Below, piece after piece: positions 21,862-30,819 of a stretch of DNA of 64,000 nt. A program made the translations under genes and the position numbers. The notes below the pieces were generated by a model. The model saw only the letters and a program-made list of their open reading frames with translations. It did no database searches and was not told the origin of the DNA. This DNA is from Ascaphus truei (lineage: Eukaryota; Chordata; Amphibia; Anura; Ascaphidae): NCBI GenBank assembly GCA_036426205.1, contig WSYH01000086.1:288691-352690 (forward strand), read 5' to 3'. The stretch's first letter is position 1. Each line of letters begins with the position of its first letter.

Positions 21862-21976
21862 TTGAATGGTCGGCATCATGGCGAAAATGACCTCATATTT
21901 CTCTTTGATAACCGGAAGACCGTGTACGAACCCCAGATATCTCTGCGCCCCCACCCGGACAGTGTCACCTGCATAT
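21862..21976 (+). CDS. IKBKB: IKBKB exon: end of ubiquitin-like domain / start of linker
   Basis: The acceptor tttgcccacag precedes TTG AAT GGT, and the donor GTGAGT is at 21977. It encodes LNGRHHGENDLIFLFDNRK, then YEPQISLRPHPDSVTCI, matching the family's LN-GH...LVFLFDNSK-TYE-QIS-RP. It ends with one base of a Leu codon. Confidence 0.96.
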
Positions 21977-22648
21977 GTGAGTGATAAGGTGACAGACCTA
22001 TGAACCTGTATGTTCCTACCCACACAGGGTGACGCAGAGGAGACTTTTGGCCTATGGAGTCTGTCTCCACCTCCTCCCCCCACAGGATGACAGACAGAAG
22101 GGGACTGGGATGTTCTTTGTCTCCCACCGCAGGGTGTCGCGACAAGACACATGTGGTCCTTAGTCTCTCACAGCAGGGTGACCGTGACATATGAGCCACC
22201 TAGCATGTCTCTCTGGATGGTGACAGTGACACAAACAGAAGGGATTTATGGCCTATGGTGCCACAGACAGAATGACCCATGGAATCTGTCCCGACAGGTT
22301 TTCTCAGACCAAAGAGACCTATTACCAATCCAGCCTCTCTCCCACTGCAGGGTGACAGTGACACAGTCAGAAGGGACACAAGCAATCTAGTCAGTCCCTC
22401 CCTCCACTGGGTGACTGTGACACAGATAAAAGGGACATATAACCAGTTTGCCTCTCCCTGCAAGGTGACACAATGACAGACAAAAGGAATCTACGACCCA
22501 TCCAGTCTGCTCCTCCCCCTGTAGTGTGACACAGACAGAAGGGACATTTGACAAGTCTGTCCATACGCGTGTACTGTGACAGTGACACTGAAGGGACCTA
22601 TGACCAGAGTAGCACGGTGACACCCTCCTTCCTCCTTCTCTCTATCAG
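21977..22648. repeat. minisatellite filling the intron, acceptor-like units
   Basis: About eleven diverged units of 45-60 bp. Each starts 'ggtgacagtgacacagacag', runs through 'aagggac.tatgaccag', and ends in a C/T-rich run plus CAG or TAG (for example 'cccccacag', 'ccactgcag', 'ccctgtag'). The genuine acceptor of the next exon (tctctctatcag) is the last such end. The array occupies nearly the whole 672-bp intron. Confidence 0.88.
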
Positions 22649-22772
22649 TGCAGGACCCCAAGCGACCCCTGACGTACGTTCAGCTCCGTAGGGTGTGGGG
22701 ACAGATATGGCAGACAATCCGCACACTCAAAGAGGACTGTACTCGCCTGCAGCAGGGACAGCGAGCATCCAT
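22649..22772 (+). CDS. IKBKB: IKBKB exon: scaffold domain start
   Basis: The acceptor ctctctatcag precedes TG|CAG GAC CCC, and the donor GTAAGA follows AT. It encodes [20 protein letters not shown], then [16 protein letters not shown], corresponding to the family's LQEPKR...[22 protein letters not shown]. These helices begin the scaffold/dimerisation domain. It ends with two bases of Met. Confidence 0.97.
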
Positions 22773-23560
22773 GTAAGAGGGGTAAACATTATATGTATGT
22801 ATGTATGTAAGCAGCAAGCACTCCAATGTAGATATCCAGAAAGGCCTGGTGCTAGTCCCATAAATAATGTAAAGAGTACGTTACCAACCAGCAGGTCAGC
22901 AGAACAGCAAAGAGAGACAGCACTCAGAGGTAAGTCAGCAAAATAATGTATTGAAACAGACACAAAAATCCAATGTTTCGATCCCCAGAGGGATCTTCTT
23001 CCTAGAGAGAGAACAAGAATGTCATTATTTTTTTTAGTAAGGCAATTTTTAATGCGTCAAGCGAAACCGCGCAATAAAAATAAATGGATCTGCTGAATAA
23101 CAAATCGTGATAGAGCTGGATAATATGATTTATCCTATCAGGTGCATCAGAGTCTCTTTATAGTTGCCGCTGCAGGTAATGAATATGTATGTAGTCTTAA
23201 ACCATAGGAAAAGCAACTGGCCCTGCTTAGGGCACCAAATGTTGCAGGCACTCACGGTTTGGGGAGTAATGATGGTTTGATGGGGTCCTCAGTAGCCGTA
23301 TAGTTGCACCGCCAACCCTATCATGGCTGACGTCACGTGGGGCGGTCGCGCGACCGGCGGTGTTCTCCTCTGGTGTCAGTAATGGGGACCGGTAGCTTCC
23401 GTTGCTCTGCAGGGCTGTTGGTCTCGTGGTCCTCTGTAATGAAGCCGCTACCTCTTGCGTGGTCAGCCGTGTAATGCGTGGCGGTCACGTGACCCCGGGA
23501 CTCCCCCCCGTGTGCAGAGCTACCGGTGTGCATTCCCACTACAGCAGTATGTTGAGTCTT
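22773..23560. mobile_element. PLE-like terminal remnant and CpG-rich DNA
   Basis: (ATGT)n at about 22793-22808, then a hammerhead-like motif at 22971-23005. CpG-rich DNA includes a perfect GGTCGCGCGACC palindrome near 23343 and 'ggtcacgtgacc' near 23483. No exon. Confidence 0.4.
22971..23005 (-). ncRNA. hammerhead-like motif
   Basis: Minus strand: CTAGGAAGAAGATCCC, loop, GGGATCGAAACATTG. Stem II GATCC/GGATC is clear and GAAAC present, but CUGANGA is reduced to CUAGGAAGA. Confidence 0.35.
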
Positions 23561-23670
23561 CCAGCAGCAGCAGGAAAAATCGTGAGCACAACCGAGGAAA
23601 CGAAGCGGGTAGACGTGGTGTGGTGATTCAAAGAATTTTATTCAAACAGACAGGTGTAGCTGGTGATCAT

Positions 23671-23704
23671 CTGACGCGTTTCAGCCCTAGGGCCTTTGTC
23701 AAAG
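23671..23704 (-). ncRNA. hammerhead-like motif, left arm
   Basis: Minus strand: CTTTGACAAAGGCCCTAGGG, then CTGAAACGCGTCAG. The GAAACGCGUC half is intact; the CUGANGA half reads UUGACAA. Confidence 0.4.
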
Positions 23705-24401
23705 AATGATCCATCAGCTTAAGGATACATAGATATAGGCAGAATACACAGACACCTGACCCGATAGAGTCAGGTGAGGTGGGGTAACAACCTAATCCCA
23801 CTGGTGGTGGAACATAAAAACGTTAATAAAAACAGTGCCAGCATATATCATACAGATCATGATTGCATAAAGATAACTAATGTAAAGCAATGTCAGCCTT
23901 ATAATAACTGACCTAATATGAGTAATCTCAACGTTATGTATGCATGTAGTAATTGCTTGGCAACAATAAAAATGCAAAATAGATTAAACAAAAGCAAGTC
24001 TGTTTTGAAATAAATAATTCAGTATATATGTATAACATGTAAAATCTCAGTTCAACATAATAAATGGACAGTGACAAGACCATAACAACTTGTTGAGAAC
24101 TTATTTACAATGAAGAAGGTATCTGAGTAATGTCATGATGCAAATGGACCGCCATGGAAAATAGCTGAAGCGCTCAAATGCGGTATATACTCAAAATGAT
24201 AGGCCAGACCACTGTACCATGGTACTAACATTGATATAGTACCTATTGTGTCATATAATGGGTACCTATCCTCCTGAAGACAGGGGGTGTGTGGTGCAAC
24301 CCACTCACCCATATCCTCATTGGCAGGTTCCCCTGAAAAAATATGCAATACTACCATCCTGGTAGGGCAGGCAGGCAGGCTGTGCAGCTACTCAATGCAA
24401 T

Positions 24402-24655
24402 ACAGGGAAAAGGGAGACCAAAAGCGCACCAGCCACAACGAGCAGGAGAAACCAGACACAAAAAATGATTAAAGGCACTTTAATGTGGCAAAAGACCCAT
24501 CCAATGCATTTCGAACGTCAAGCGAAAAGAACGCTGTGACGTTCGAAATGCATTGGATGGTCTTTTGCCACATTAAAGTCCCTTTTAATCATTTTTGTTC
24601 TGGTTTTCTTCTCTCCGTTTGTGCTGGTGCGCTTTTTGGTCTCCCTTTTTCCCCA
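24402..24655. repeat. near-perfect palindrome, ~120-bp arms
   Basis: The arm at 24402-24522 ('gggagaccaaaagcgcacca'...'gcatttcgaacgtca') is followed after 12 bases by its reverse complement at 24535-24655 ('tgacgttcgaaatgc'...'gcgctttttggtctccc'). It can extrude a long hairpin. It is probably a foldback element or a head-to-head dimer of a terminal repeat. Confidence 0.9.
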
Positions 24656-24657
24656 AA

Positions 24658-25146
24658 TAGGACCGACAGAATGGAAGTGGGGATGGAGGGGGGGGGAAGG
24701 GGGGGGGAAGAGGGAAGGGGAATATGTTGGAACGAACAATGTCCGCCCGCTACACATCAGAATATCTGAACATGTAAGATTGATACTAAAAAAATCTTTT
24801 CCCCACCCCATCAGCAAACATTTTACATCCTGTTTGAATGGTGGTCTGAAGGACTTTAGATTCTTTGGCGTCACTCATATCCCCTAACATCAGAGGGGGA
24901 GACCGATTTAATAGATTAAAAATGGAGATGCAATGGATATTTTTGTTAGATGCTTTGCAACCACACGGTCTTAATGTTGACTGGGAACTGCAGCATTTTT
25001 TTGCACGATTAGTATCTTTCTGTTTCTAAACACAGAGGTTCACTTACCTTTCACCCATACTCTTCCCCTCTTTCGTTCTTCCCACGCCCCCCCCCCACCC
25101 CCCTCCCCCCCCCCCCACTCCCCACTTCCATTCTGTCGGTCCTATT
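24658..25146. repeat. inverted repeat enclosing the PLE nuclease remnant
   Basis: 'aggaccgacagaatggaagt' plus a G-rich run at 24658-24715 reappears in reverse complement at about 25085-25146, with poly-C tracts. Its centre differs from the outer arms, so the events were separate. Confidence 0.8.
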
Positions 25147-25593
25147 TGCACTCATACATTACTCAGATACCCTTCTTCATTGTAAATAAGTTCTCAACAA
25201 GTTGTTATGGTCTTGTCACTTGTCCATTTATAATTATGTTTGAACTGAGATATTTACATGTTATACAATATACGTGAATTATGTTATTTCATAACAGACT
25301 GCTGTTGTTTTAATCTTTTTGCATTTTATTGTTGCCAGACAATTACTACATGCATACATAACGTTGAATTTACTCATATTTAGGTCAGTTATTATAAGGC
25401 TGACATTGCTTTACATTATTTATCTTTATGCAATCATGATCTGTATGATATATTGCGGCACTGTTTTTAAAACTTTTTTTTTGTTCCCACCAGTGGTATT
25501 AGGTTGATTACCCACCTCACCGATCTCTATGGTGCAGGTGTTCTGTGTTAATTCTGCCTATATCTATGTATCCCTTAAGCTGATGGATCATTC

Positions 25594-25626
25594 TTTGACA
25601 AAGGCCCTAGGGCTGAAACGCGTCAG
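25594..25626 (+). ncRNA. hammerhead-like motif, right arm
   Basis: Same motif as 23671-23704 in opposite orientation (GGCCCTAGGGCTGAAACGCG). Just upstream (25580-25586) a CTGATGG is present. Confidence 0.4.
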
Positions 25627-25740
25627 AAGATCCACCAGCTACACCTGTCTGTTTGAATAAAATTCTTTGAAGTCACCACACCACGTCTACCCTGCTTCGT
25701 TTCCTCGGTTGTGCGCCACGATTTTTCCTGCTGCTGCTGG

Positions 25741-26079
25741 AAGAGCTCACATAACAATTCGTGATAGTTGCGTTAAAAAAATAATAGCGATACGTGTGTG
25801 TGTTCATGAAAAAAGGGACTTCTTTCGTTTTTCATCATATTGTCTATATTTCTCAATGCCCATTACAATGTGCACAAGTGTAAGGCTGTTATATAGATTA
25901 ACCCTGTATAAGATGCAAAATGTAGACCATCAACTGATAAGTAAATTGATGTCGCTGTATTATGTCAACAAATACCAGATACACTGCGGGAGGTTCATGT
26001 TCATTAAACATGAAATAGGAGTTTTTGCTTCATTGTGTGTGTGCGCGCGCGTAATCTATGTATTGGTGTGTATTTTTAG
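25741..26079. other. intron, nothing recognised
   Basis: The open frame 25667-26326 merely runs through an intron, the next exon and its donor; only 26080-26231 is coding. Confidence 0.5.
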
Positions 26080-26231
26080 GGTGAACCTTCTGCGATATAA
26101 CACAGAGCTTTCTAAAAAGAAGAATGCAATGACATCTGCATGTGAGCAGCTGAAAGCCAAACTGGATTTCTTCCATAGCAGTATCAAGATTGATCTAGAA
26201 AAGTATAGCGAGCAGATGGAGTTCGGGATTA
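26080..26231 (+). CDS. IKBKB: IKBKB exon: scaffold domain helix / former leucine-zipper region
   Basis: The acceptor gtgtatttttag precedes G|GTG AAC CTT, and ATT A is followed by the donor GTAAGT. It encodes [17 protein letters not shown], then [20 protein letters not shown], then [10 protein letters not shown], the best conserved stretch of the scaffold domain. It ends with one base of Thr. Confidence 0.97.
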
Positions 26232-27172
26232 GTAAGTTCTGGCTATGTGATCCCATTTTACACTGTTTATCTTTTTATTTGATGTTTAAAATACAATGCT
26301 TGAGTAGGGAACACAGTTCAACATAGCGGGTTCTAGGATCCCTTAAACATGTCCCTGTCATTGGTACACTTGCGTCTTAGGAGGAACAGACCCCTTTAAA
26401 TTGTCAGTTCAATGTACTGCATCACTGTAATTGGCTCCTTAGAAAAATTAAATTCCCTTAACGTAACTGTTTTAACTACCTGTATCCGATTAAAAAGAAT
26501 ATGTTTCGCTTTTCTCCAGAAACACAGAATCTCAGCATTTCATCTTCTATCAGCATATTGTAAAAGCTGTAAAAATGTTACAACAAAGATTCAGTTATCA
26601 AATGAGTTTATTTCAAGTGCACACAGCGGAGACAGCTTCAAAACAAAAAGCACTCCCACAGATAACACGGTATGCCATATATTTATACCCTAAAACCTAA
26701 AGCTCCACCCCTTTATGGGGGGGGAGCTTGCACGTCACTAAATATTACCTCATTCTCATTTTGTAATACATAACAATACTAAAGCTGATGTCATTTTGTA
26801 ATACATAATACTGTATGTAAGCTAAAAATCATTATGGGGTTAAATGTGATGTCAGTTCTTCCACTTGGCACATTGTGTGAGAAACAGTTTATCTTGGACT
26901 ACTAACGAGGCTTTCTCATAATATCTGGCCTGTTTACACTTTCAATTTGAAGCTGATTGGATGAGGAAAGATCAATAAAGTCAGCTAGGAGCAAAAACAT
27001 TCCATTCTCTCTTTCACACAGATTTCTTCACAGAAATAAGACTCACAGAGACAAGACAAGATGGCGGACTAAAATATTCAAACAAAATGGCTTCTTTGAC
27101 CCTAATGCTGTTAAGTCAGACCCCTTAATGTCTCAACTTCGTCAATATCTACTGTATGTCTGTTTCTTCCAG
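26232..27172. other. intron, no element recognised
   Basis: AT-rich. The 'cattttgtaatacataa' phrase occurs twice near 26757-26810. No coding or terminal motif recognised. Confidence 0.4.
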
Positions 27173-27234
27173 CATCTGAGAAGCTGCTGTCAGCCTGGAG
27201 GGAGATGGAGCAAGCGGTGGAGCTGTGTGGAAGG
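27173..27234 (+). CDS. IKBKB: IKBKB exon: scaffold domain, source of a minisatellite
   Basis: The acceptor tgtttcttccag precedes CA|TCT GAG AAG, and GGA AGG is followed by the donor GTAAGC. It encodes TSEKLLSAWREMEQAVELCGR, nearly identical to the family. From AGG GAG ATG (about 27199) the exon is the first unit of a 45-bp tandem array that runs far into the intron. The true donor is taken to be the first because the next exon continues the protein directly. Confidence 0.95.
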
Positions 27235-27720
27235 GTAAGCAGGAGGGAGATGGAGCAAGTGGTGGTGCTGTGTGGAAGGGTAAGCAGGAGGGAGATGGAG
27301 CAAGTGGTGGAGCTGTGTGGAAGGGTAAGCAGGAGGGAGATGGAGCAAGTGGTGGAGCTGTGTGGAAGGGTAAGCAGGAGGGAGATGGAGCAAGCGGTTG
27401 AGCTTGTGGAAGGGTAAGCACGGGGGAGATGGATCAGTGTGGAGCTGTGTGGAAGGGTAAGCAGGAGGGAGATGGAGCAAGGGTGGAGCTGTGTGAAGGG
27501 TAAGCAGGAGGGAGATGGAGCAAGCGGTGGACTGTGTGGAAGGGATAGCGAGGGAGATGGAGGCAGCGGGTGGGCTGCTGTGTGAAGGGTAAGCAGGGGG
27601 AGATGGAGCAGGCGGTGGAGCTGTGTGGAAGGGTAAGCAGGGGGAGATGGAGCACGTGGGAGCTGTGTGAGAGAGGGTAAGCGGGTGGGAATGGAGCAAG
27701 CGGTGGGGCTGTGTGGAACA
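27199..27720 (+). repeat. 45-bp minisatellite made of exon end plus donor, ~12 copies
   Basis: Unit = AGGGAGATGGAGCAAGCGG..., CTGTGTGGAAG, GGTAAGCAGG, that is 36 bp of exon plus 9 bp of intron with its donor. The first five units are almost exact, 45 bp apart (27199, 27244, 27289, 27334, 27379). They stay open in the host frame, and each has a GTAAGC donor (27235, 27280, 27325, 27370; about 27413 in a unit with one base lost). Later units carry many single-base losses. Confidence 0.95.
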
Positions 27721-28147
27721 GGGTGAGCCTCGTGTCAGCAGCGCGTCTCCGTTGGACGCGGTGGCTGTGCAAGAATGAGGCGCTGTCGCACCCCCATGCA
27801 GGGGAATCCTCGCGAGCCGTCCTCTTCCCCCCTGGCGGCACAGCTGACTACACCGCTGTGGCGCGTCAGCCGCTAGAGACACACAGAATGGTGTTTCCTA
27901 CGTTGACGCGTCACGTGTGTGGCTGTGAGCCAATGGGAGGGGAGCTTCGGGAGGAGGAGAGCTTCCGGTTGAGCGGGGAGGAGTGTGGAGTGAAAGCGTG
28001 AGTGTCTGTGTGTGTGTGTATTGTGTGTCTGGTGCCTGCCTCTGTCGTGTGTGTGTTGTGAGTGCGTGAGTGCCTGCATGTGTGGCGCGTGTGTGTGTAT
28101 GGTGGCGGAGTGCCTGCCTGCCTGTGTGGTGTTATGTATGAGGCTCC
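27721..28147. other. CpG- and TG-rich unclassified intron DNA
   Basis: 27721-27990 is CpG-rich with no recognised exon. 28000-28130 is TGTG/TGCC-rich simple sequence. Confidence 0.5.
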
Positions 28148-28525
28148 AGCCCGAGTCCGTAGGGAGGGAGGGGGGGGAGATTAGAAGCTCCCTCCTGCAG
28201 TCCTGGAGGGAGGGGGGGGGGGATAGCGGTCCCTCCTACAGCCCGTGAGGGGAGTGGGGGGAGAGTAGCGTGGGGTCCCTCCTGCAGCCCGTGAGGAGGG
28301 GGGGAGAGTAGCAGCTCCCTCCTGCAGTCCGGGGAGGGGGGGGGGAGTAGGGTCCCTCCTGCAGCCCTGGAGGGAGGGGGGGGGAGAGTAGCACTCCCCC
28401 TGCAGTCCGGGGAGGGGGGGAGAGTAGCGGGTCCCTCCTGCAGTCCGGGGAGGGGGGGGGGGAGAGTAGCGGGTCCCTCCTGCACCCGTGGAGGGGAGGG
28501 GGGTGAGTACGGGTCCCTCCGCTCA
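28148..28525 (+). repeat. G-rich minisatellite, ~9 units
   Basis: Units of about 35-50 bp: 'gggagg' plus a G8-10 run, 'gagagtagc.ggtccctcc', then 'tgcagtcc'. The G runs could form G-quadruplexes on the + strand, and each unit has a 'ccctcctgcag' acceptor-like end. Uneven spacing may be real or assembly error. Confidence 0.9.
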
Positions 28526-28680
28526 GCCACGCCCCCCCTCCCTGTCAAACCTCCCACCTCCCGCCCACCTCCCCTCCGGCTCCCGCTCCCTACAACCGCA
28601 TATCGCGGTCTGTTATCTCACGCAACCGCCTGTCAGCAGTGCGGGTGCGCTGAACTCTGGGACGAGGGCCTGTAGCCTTA
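28526..28680. other. C-rich spacer between arrays
   Basis: C/T-rich sequence, then CpG-containing unique DNA. No gene. Confidence 0.5.
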
Positions 28681-28996
28681 GCGGAGGGAGATGGAGCAAG
28701 CGGTGGGGCTGTGTGGAAGGGTAAGCGAGAGGGAGATGAGAGCAAGCGTGGGGCTGTGTGGAGGGTAAGCAGGAGGAGATGGAGCAGCGTGGAGCTGTGT
28801 GGAGGGAAGCAGGGGGGAGATGGAGCAAAGCGGTGGAGCGTGTGGAAGGGTAAGCAGTAGGGAGATGGCGCACGCGTGGTAGGCTGTGTTGAAGGGTCAG
28901 CAGGAGATATGTAGCAGGCGTGGGGCTGTGTGGAAGGGTAAGCAGGAGGGAGATGGAGCAGGCGGTGGAGCTGTGTGGAAGGGTAAGCAGGAGGGA
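28681..28996 (+). repeat. second block of the exon-derived minisatellite, ~7 copies
   Basis: The same unit as 27199-27720 resumes ('ggagggagatggagcaagcg', 'ggctgtgtggaagggtaagc') with more substitutions and indels. The two blocks were probably one array, split by the intervening CpG-rich and G-rich DNA. Confidence 0.92.
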
Positions 28997-29540
28997 GAAG
29001 AGGATGGAACAGAATAGGGAGAGAAGGAATTTGAGAGTAAGCACAGTGGGGAGGGGAAGCAAGAGATATTGCACCACATGAAGAGAATGAAGTGCAGCTC
29101 CATGTGAGCGTGCCTGATAAATCACATCTATGTACAGTCCTTTATTACAAATTATCCACCATCACGTGATCATCCCAAAATGGAGAAGGCAGTAGAGGTG
29201 TGAATCCCTAGCAGAGGGGCCCCCTAAATGTTGCTGCTACAGTTTCACACCTCTGCTACTTTCTCGTTTTGTGATTCTATAATGATTCATAAAAAGTTAA
29301 TTTGTATCCATAAATTTTATATATTGTTTTTAAAGTGTAGTGTGCTTTCCCCCCGCCCCTCCCCCCCATGACATCTGTGGTACCGCTTATATCACAGTTG
29401 TCGTCATTTTTTTCCTTCTATTTCTTTATTTCTACTTAATTTCTTTTTCTTTCCATTTGTGTGCTCCTTGTAGCTGGGGTCTGTTTGATTTATGTAATTG
29501 AAGCAGTTGCTAATGCTCCTTGTGGATGGAGTTGGATGTT
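28997..29540. other. intron with poly-C and unclassified DNA
   Basis: Purine-rich continuation to 29060, a C-rich tract at 29349-29368, otherwise nothing recognised. Phrases like 'gctccttgtagctgg' (29462) and 'tgctccttgtggatgg' (29514) resemble the start of the exon at 30455. Confidence 0.45.
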
Positions 29541-29711
29541 TGACTGTGCAGCTCCTAAAGGGGAAAAAGCTGCACACCACATGACAATAATAAAAAAGAT
29601 ACAACTACCGCTGCTCCTGGTTCAGGATTCTCTGTGAGGATCCAGCTTACAATGGAAAGTATAAGAAACAGGGCTCCACGGAATGTAAGATACATTTATT
29701 GCCAACACATT

Positions 29712-29747
29712 GACTGACGTTTCGGCCACAATTGGCCTTTCTCAAAG
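29712..29747 (-). ncRNA. hammerhead-like motif, left arm
   Basis: Minus strand: CTTTGAGAAAGGCC, AATTGT, GGCCGAAACGTCAG. Stem II GGCC/GGCC and GAAAC are clear; CUGANGA reads UUGAGAA. Confidence 0.5.
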
Positions 29748-30148
29748 CAGAATGGCATAATACTAAAAAGTCCCTAATACCAACTTCTTATAGCCCCAAC
29801 ACCAGGTGTCCCATATCTCCAATCAGCTCATCATTATCCAGCACCGTCGCTCAGCTTCTGATCCTTCCTGTGTTAGTCCCCAGCTTGTTCCTCATTGGTC
29901 CTCCATCCCTCCAATCGCAGCTTCATCCGGCGTTCTCGCGTGAACGTGATGTCATCGTTTTTTTTCTGAGTCCCTCTGTGGTTCCTGATGCGATCCTCCT
30001 TCCGAGAAAGAAAGACCTCCTCCTTCTGTGAGGATCAGAAGCTGAGCGACGGTGCTGGATAATGATGAGCTGATTGGAGATATGGGACACCTGGTGTTGG
30101 GGCTATAAGAAGTTGGTATTAGGGACTTTTTAGTATTATGCCATTCTG

Positions 30149-30184
30149 CTTTGAGAAAGGCCAATTGTGGCCGAAACGTCAGTC
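30149..30184 (+). ncRNA. hammerhead-like motif, right arm
   Basis: Identical to 29712-29747, opposite orientation. Confidence 0.5.
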
Positions 30185-30241
30185 AATTTGTTGGCAATAA
30201 ATGTATCTTACATTCCGTGGAGCCCTGACTGTGCAGCTCCT

Positions 30242-30454
30242 CATGGAAAAAGGTCTGAAGATTTGACATATGATGGGCTGTGTCAGTAGTTGATTTACAT
30301 GATAGGAGGACGAGTGGCAGCATCACATTGTGGGGTCTTATAATTAACAGGAGTAGGTGGCGCAGCTCCTCATTGGTGGAGTCTGCTGATTTCGAGGATA
30401 GGTGGTGTGTAGCTTTTTGTGGACAGGATTTGATGTTTGATTGACTCGTCATAG
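30242..30454 (+). repeat. degenerate ~50-bp repeats copying the next exon's acceptor and start
   Basis: Copies of 'ataggagcaggaagtacag' plus 'ctccttgtggag' (true junction at 30451) are seen at about 30302 ('ataggaggacgagtggcagc'), 30347 ('acaggagtaggtggcgcagc' then 'tcctcattggtggag') and 30399 ('ataggtggtgtgtagctttt' then 'tgtgga'). Each retains AG at the junction position. Identity is low but the order is consistent. Confidence 0.65.
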
Positions 30455-30564
30455 GAGCAGGAAGTACAGCTCCTTGTGGAGAAAATGATGGCATTGCAGA
30501 CAGACAGCGTCGATCTGCAGAGAAACCCCCTGGGAAGGAGGCATCGTGGGACCCTCGACGACAT
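30455..30564 (+). CDS. IKBKB: IKBKB exon: scaffold domain
   Basis: The acceptor actcgtcatag precedes GAG CAG GAA, and GAC GAC AT is followed by the donor GTGAGT. It encodes [20 protein letters not shown], then [17 protein letters not shown], matching the family's [33 protein letters not shown]. Confidence 0.97.
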
Positions 30565-30819
30565 GTGAGTGAGGAATTTCCCAGGGGCCACAGAACAAGC
30601 TTTTCTTGCCAAAGAAGTCTGTGAAGCATTGCACTACAGGTCTATTTGTCAGGAATGGGGTTAAATCCCAGGTCCCCGACAGTACCGTCTATTGTCATCA
30701 GTATTTGTGATTGTAGTTTTAGAAGTTAGTCTTCTGGGCCTGGATTTGCAAAGCTGTTAACCGCTTCTTTCATGATCTGATAGACAGACAGACAGGGCAC
30801 TTGACAAATAATGTAAAAA
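30565..30819. other. intron, nothing recognised
   Basis: Unique-looking AT-rich DNA. Confidence 0.4.

Larger units (their letters stand above)
23561..25740 (+). mobile_element. PLE copy flanked by ~580-bp inverted terminal repeats
   Basis: The left arm (23561-24135) is the reverse complement of the right arm (about 25150-25740). Matching words include 'cagcagcagg', 'gacgcgtttcagccctaggg', 'aacaacttgttgagaactta' and 'catgtagtaattg'. Between them, 24745-25030 (+) encodes the end of a PLE nuclease: ISEHVRLILKKSFPHP, FRFFGVTHIP and WIFLLDALQPHGLNVDWELQ, with stops and shifts. A further palindrome (24402-24655) is inserted in the left spacer. Inverted rather than direct terminal repeats are recorded for some Penelope copies. 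Confidence 0.85.
29541..30241. mobile_element. palindromic PLE derivative with 16-bp TSD
   Basis: The direct repeat TGACTGTGCAGCTCCT flanks the element at 29541-29556 and 30226-30241. Inside, arms of about 190-200 bp (29673-29863 and 30028-30225) are reverse complements, starting 'gggctccacggaatgtaaga'. Each arm carries a hammerhead-like motif. The spacer of about 165 bp is C/T-rich. No coding capacity: a non-autonomous inverted pair of terminal repeats. Confidence 0.88.

Noticed and set aside
21977..22648. CRISPR-like repeat-spacer array
   Set aside because: Units are diverged, have no constant spacer/repeat boundary and lie in an intron of a vertebrate gene.
25667..26326. 219-codon open frame as a full-length protein
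   Set aside because: Only 26080-26231 matches IKK-beta and has splice signals; the rest is open intron.
27190..28557. Long Pro/Ser/His-rich open frames on the minus strand (for example 230 and 141 codons)
   Set aside because: They are antisense to the 45-bp and G-rich minisatellites; composition and periodicity explain them.
28613..29125. 170-codon minus-strand open frame
   Set aside because: Antisense of the second minisatellite block; no domain.
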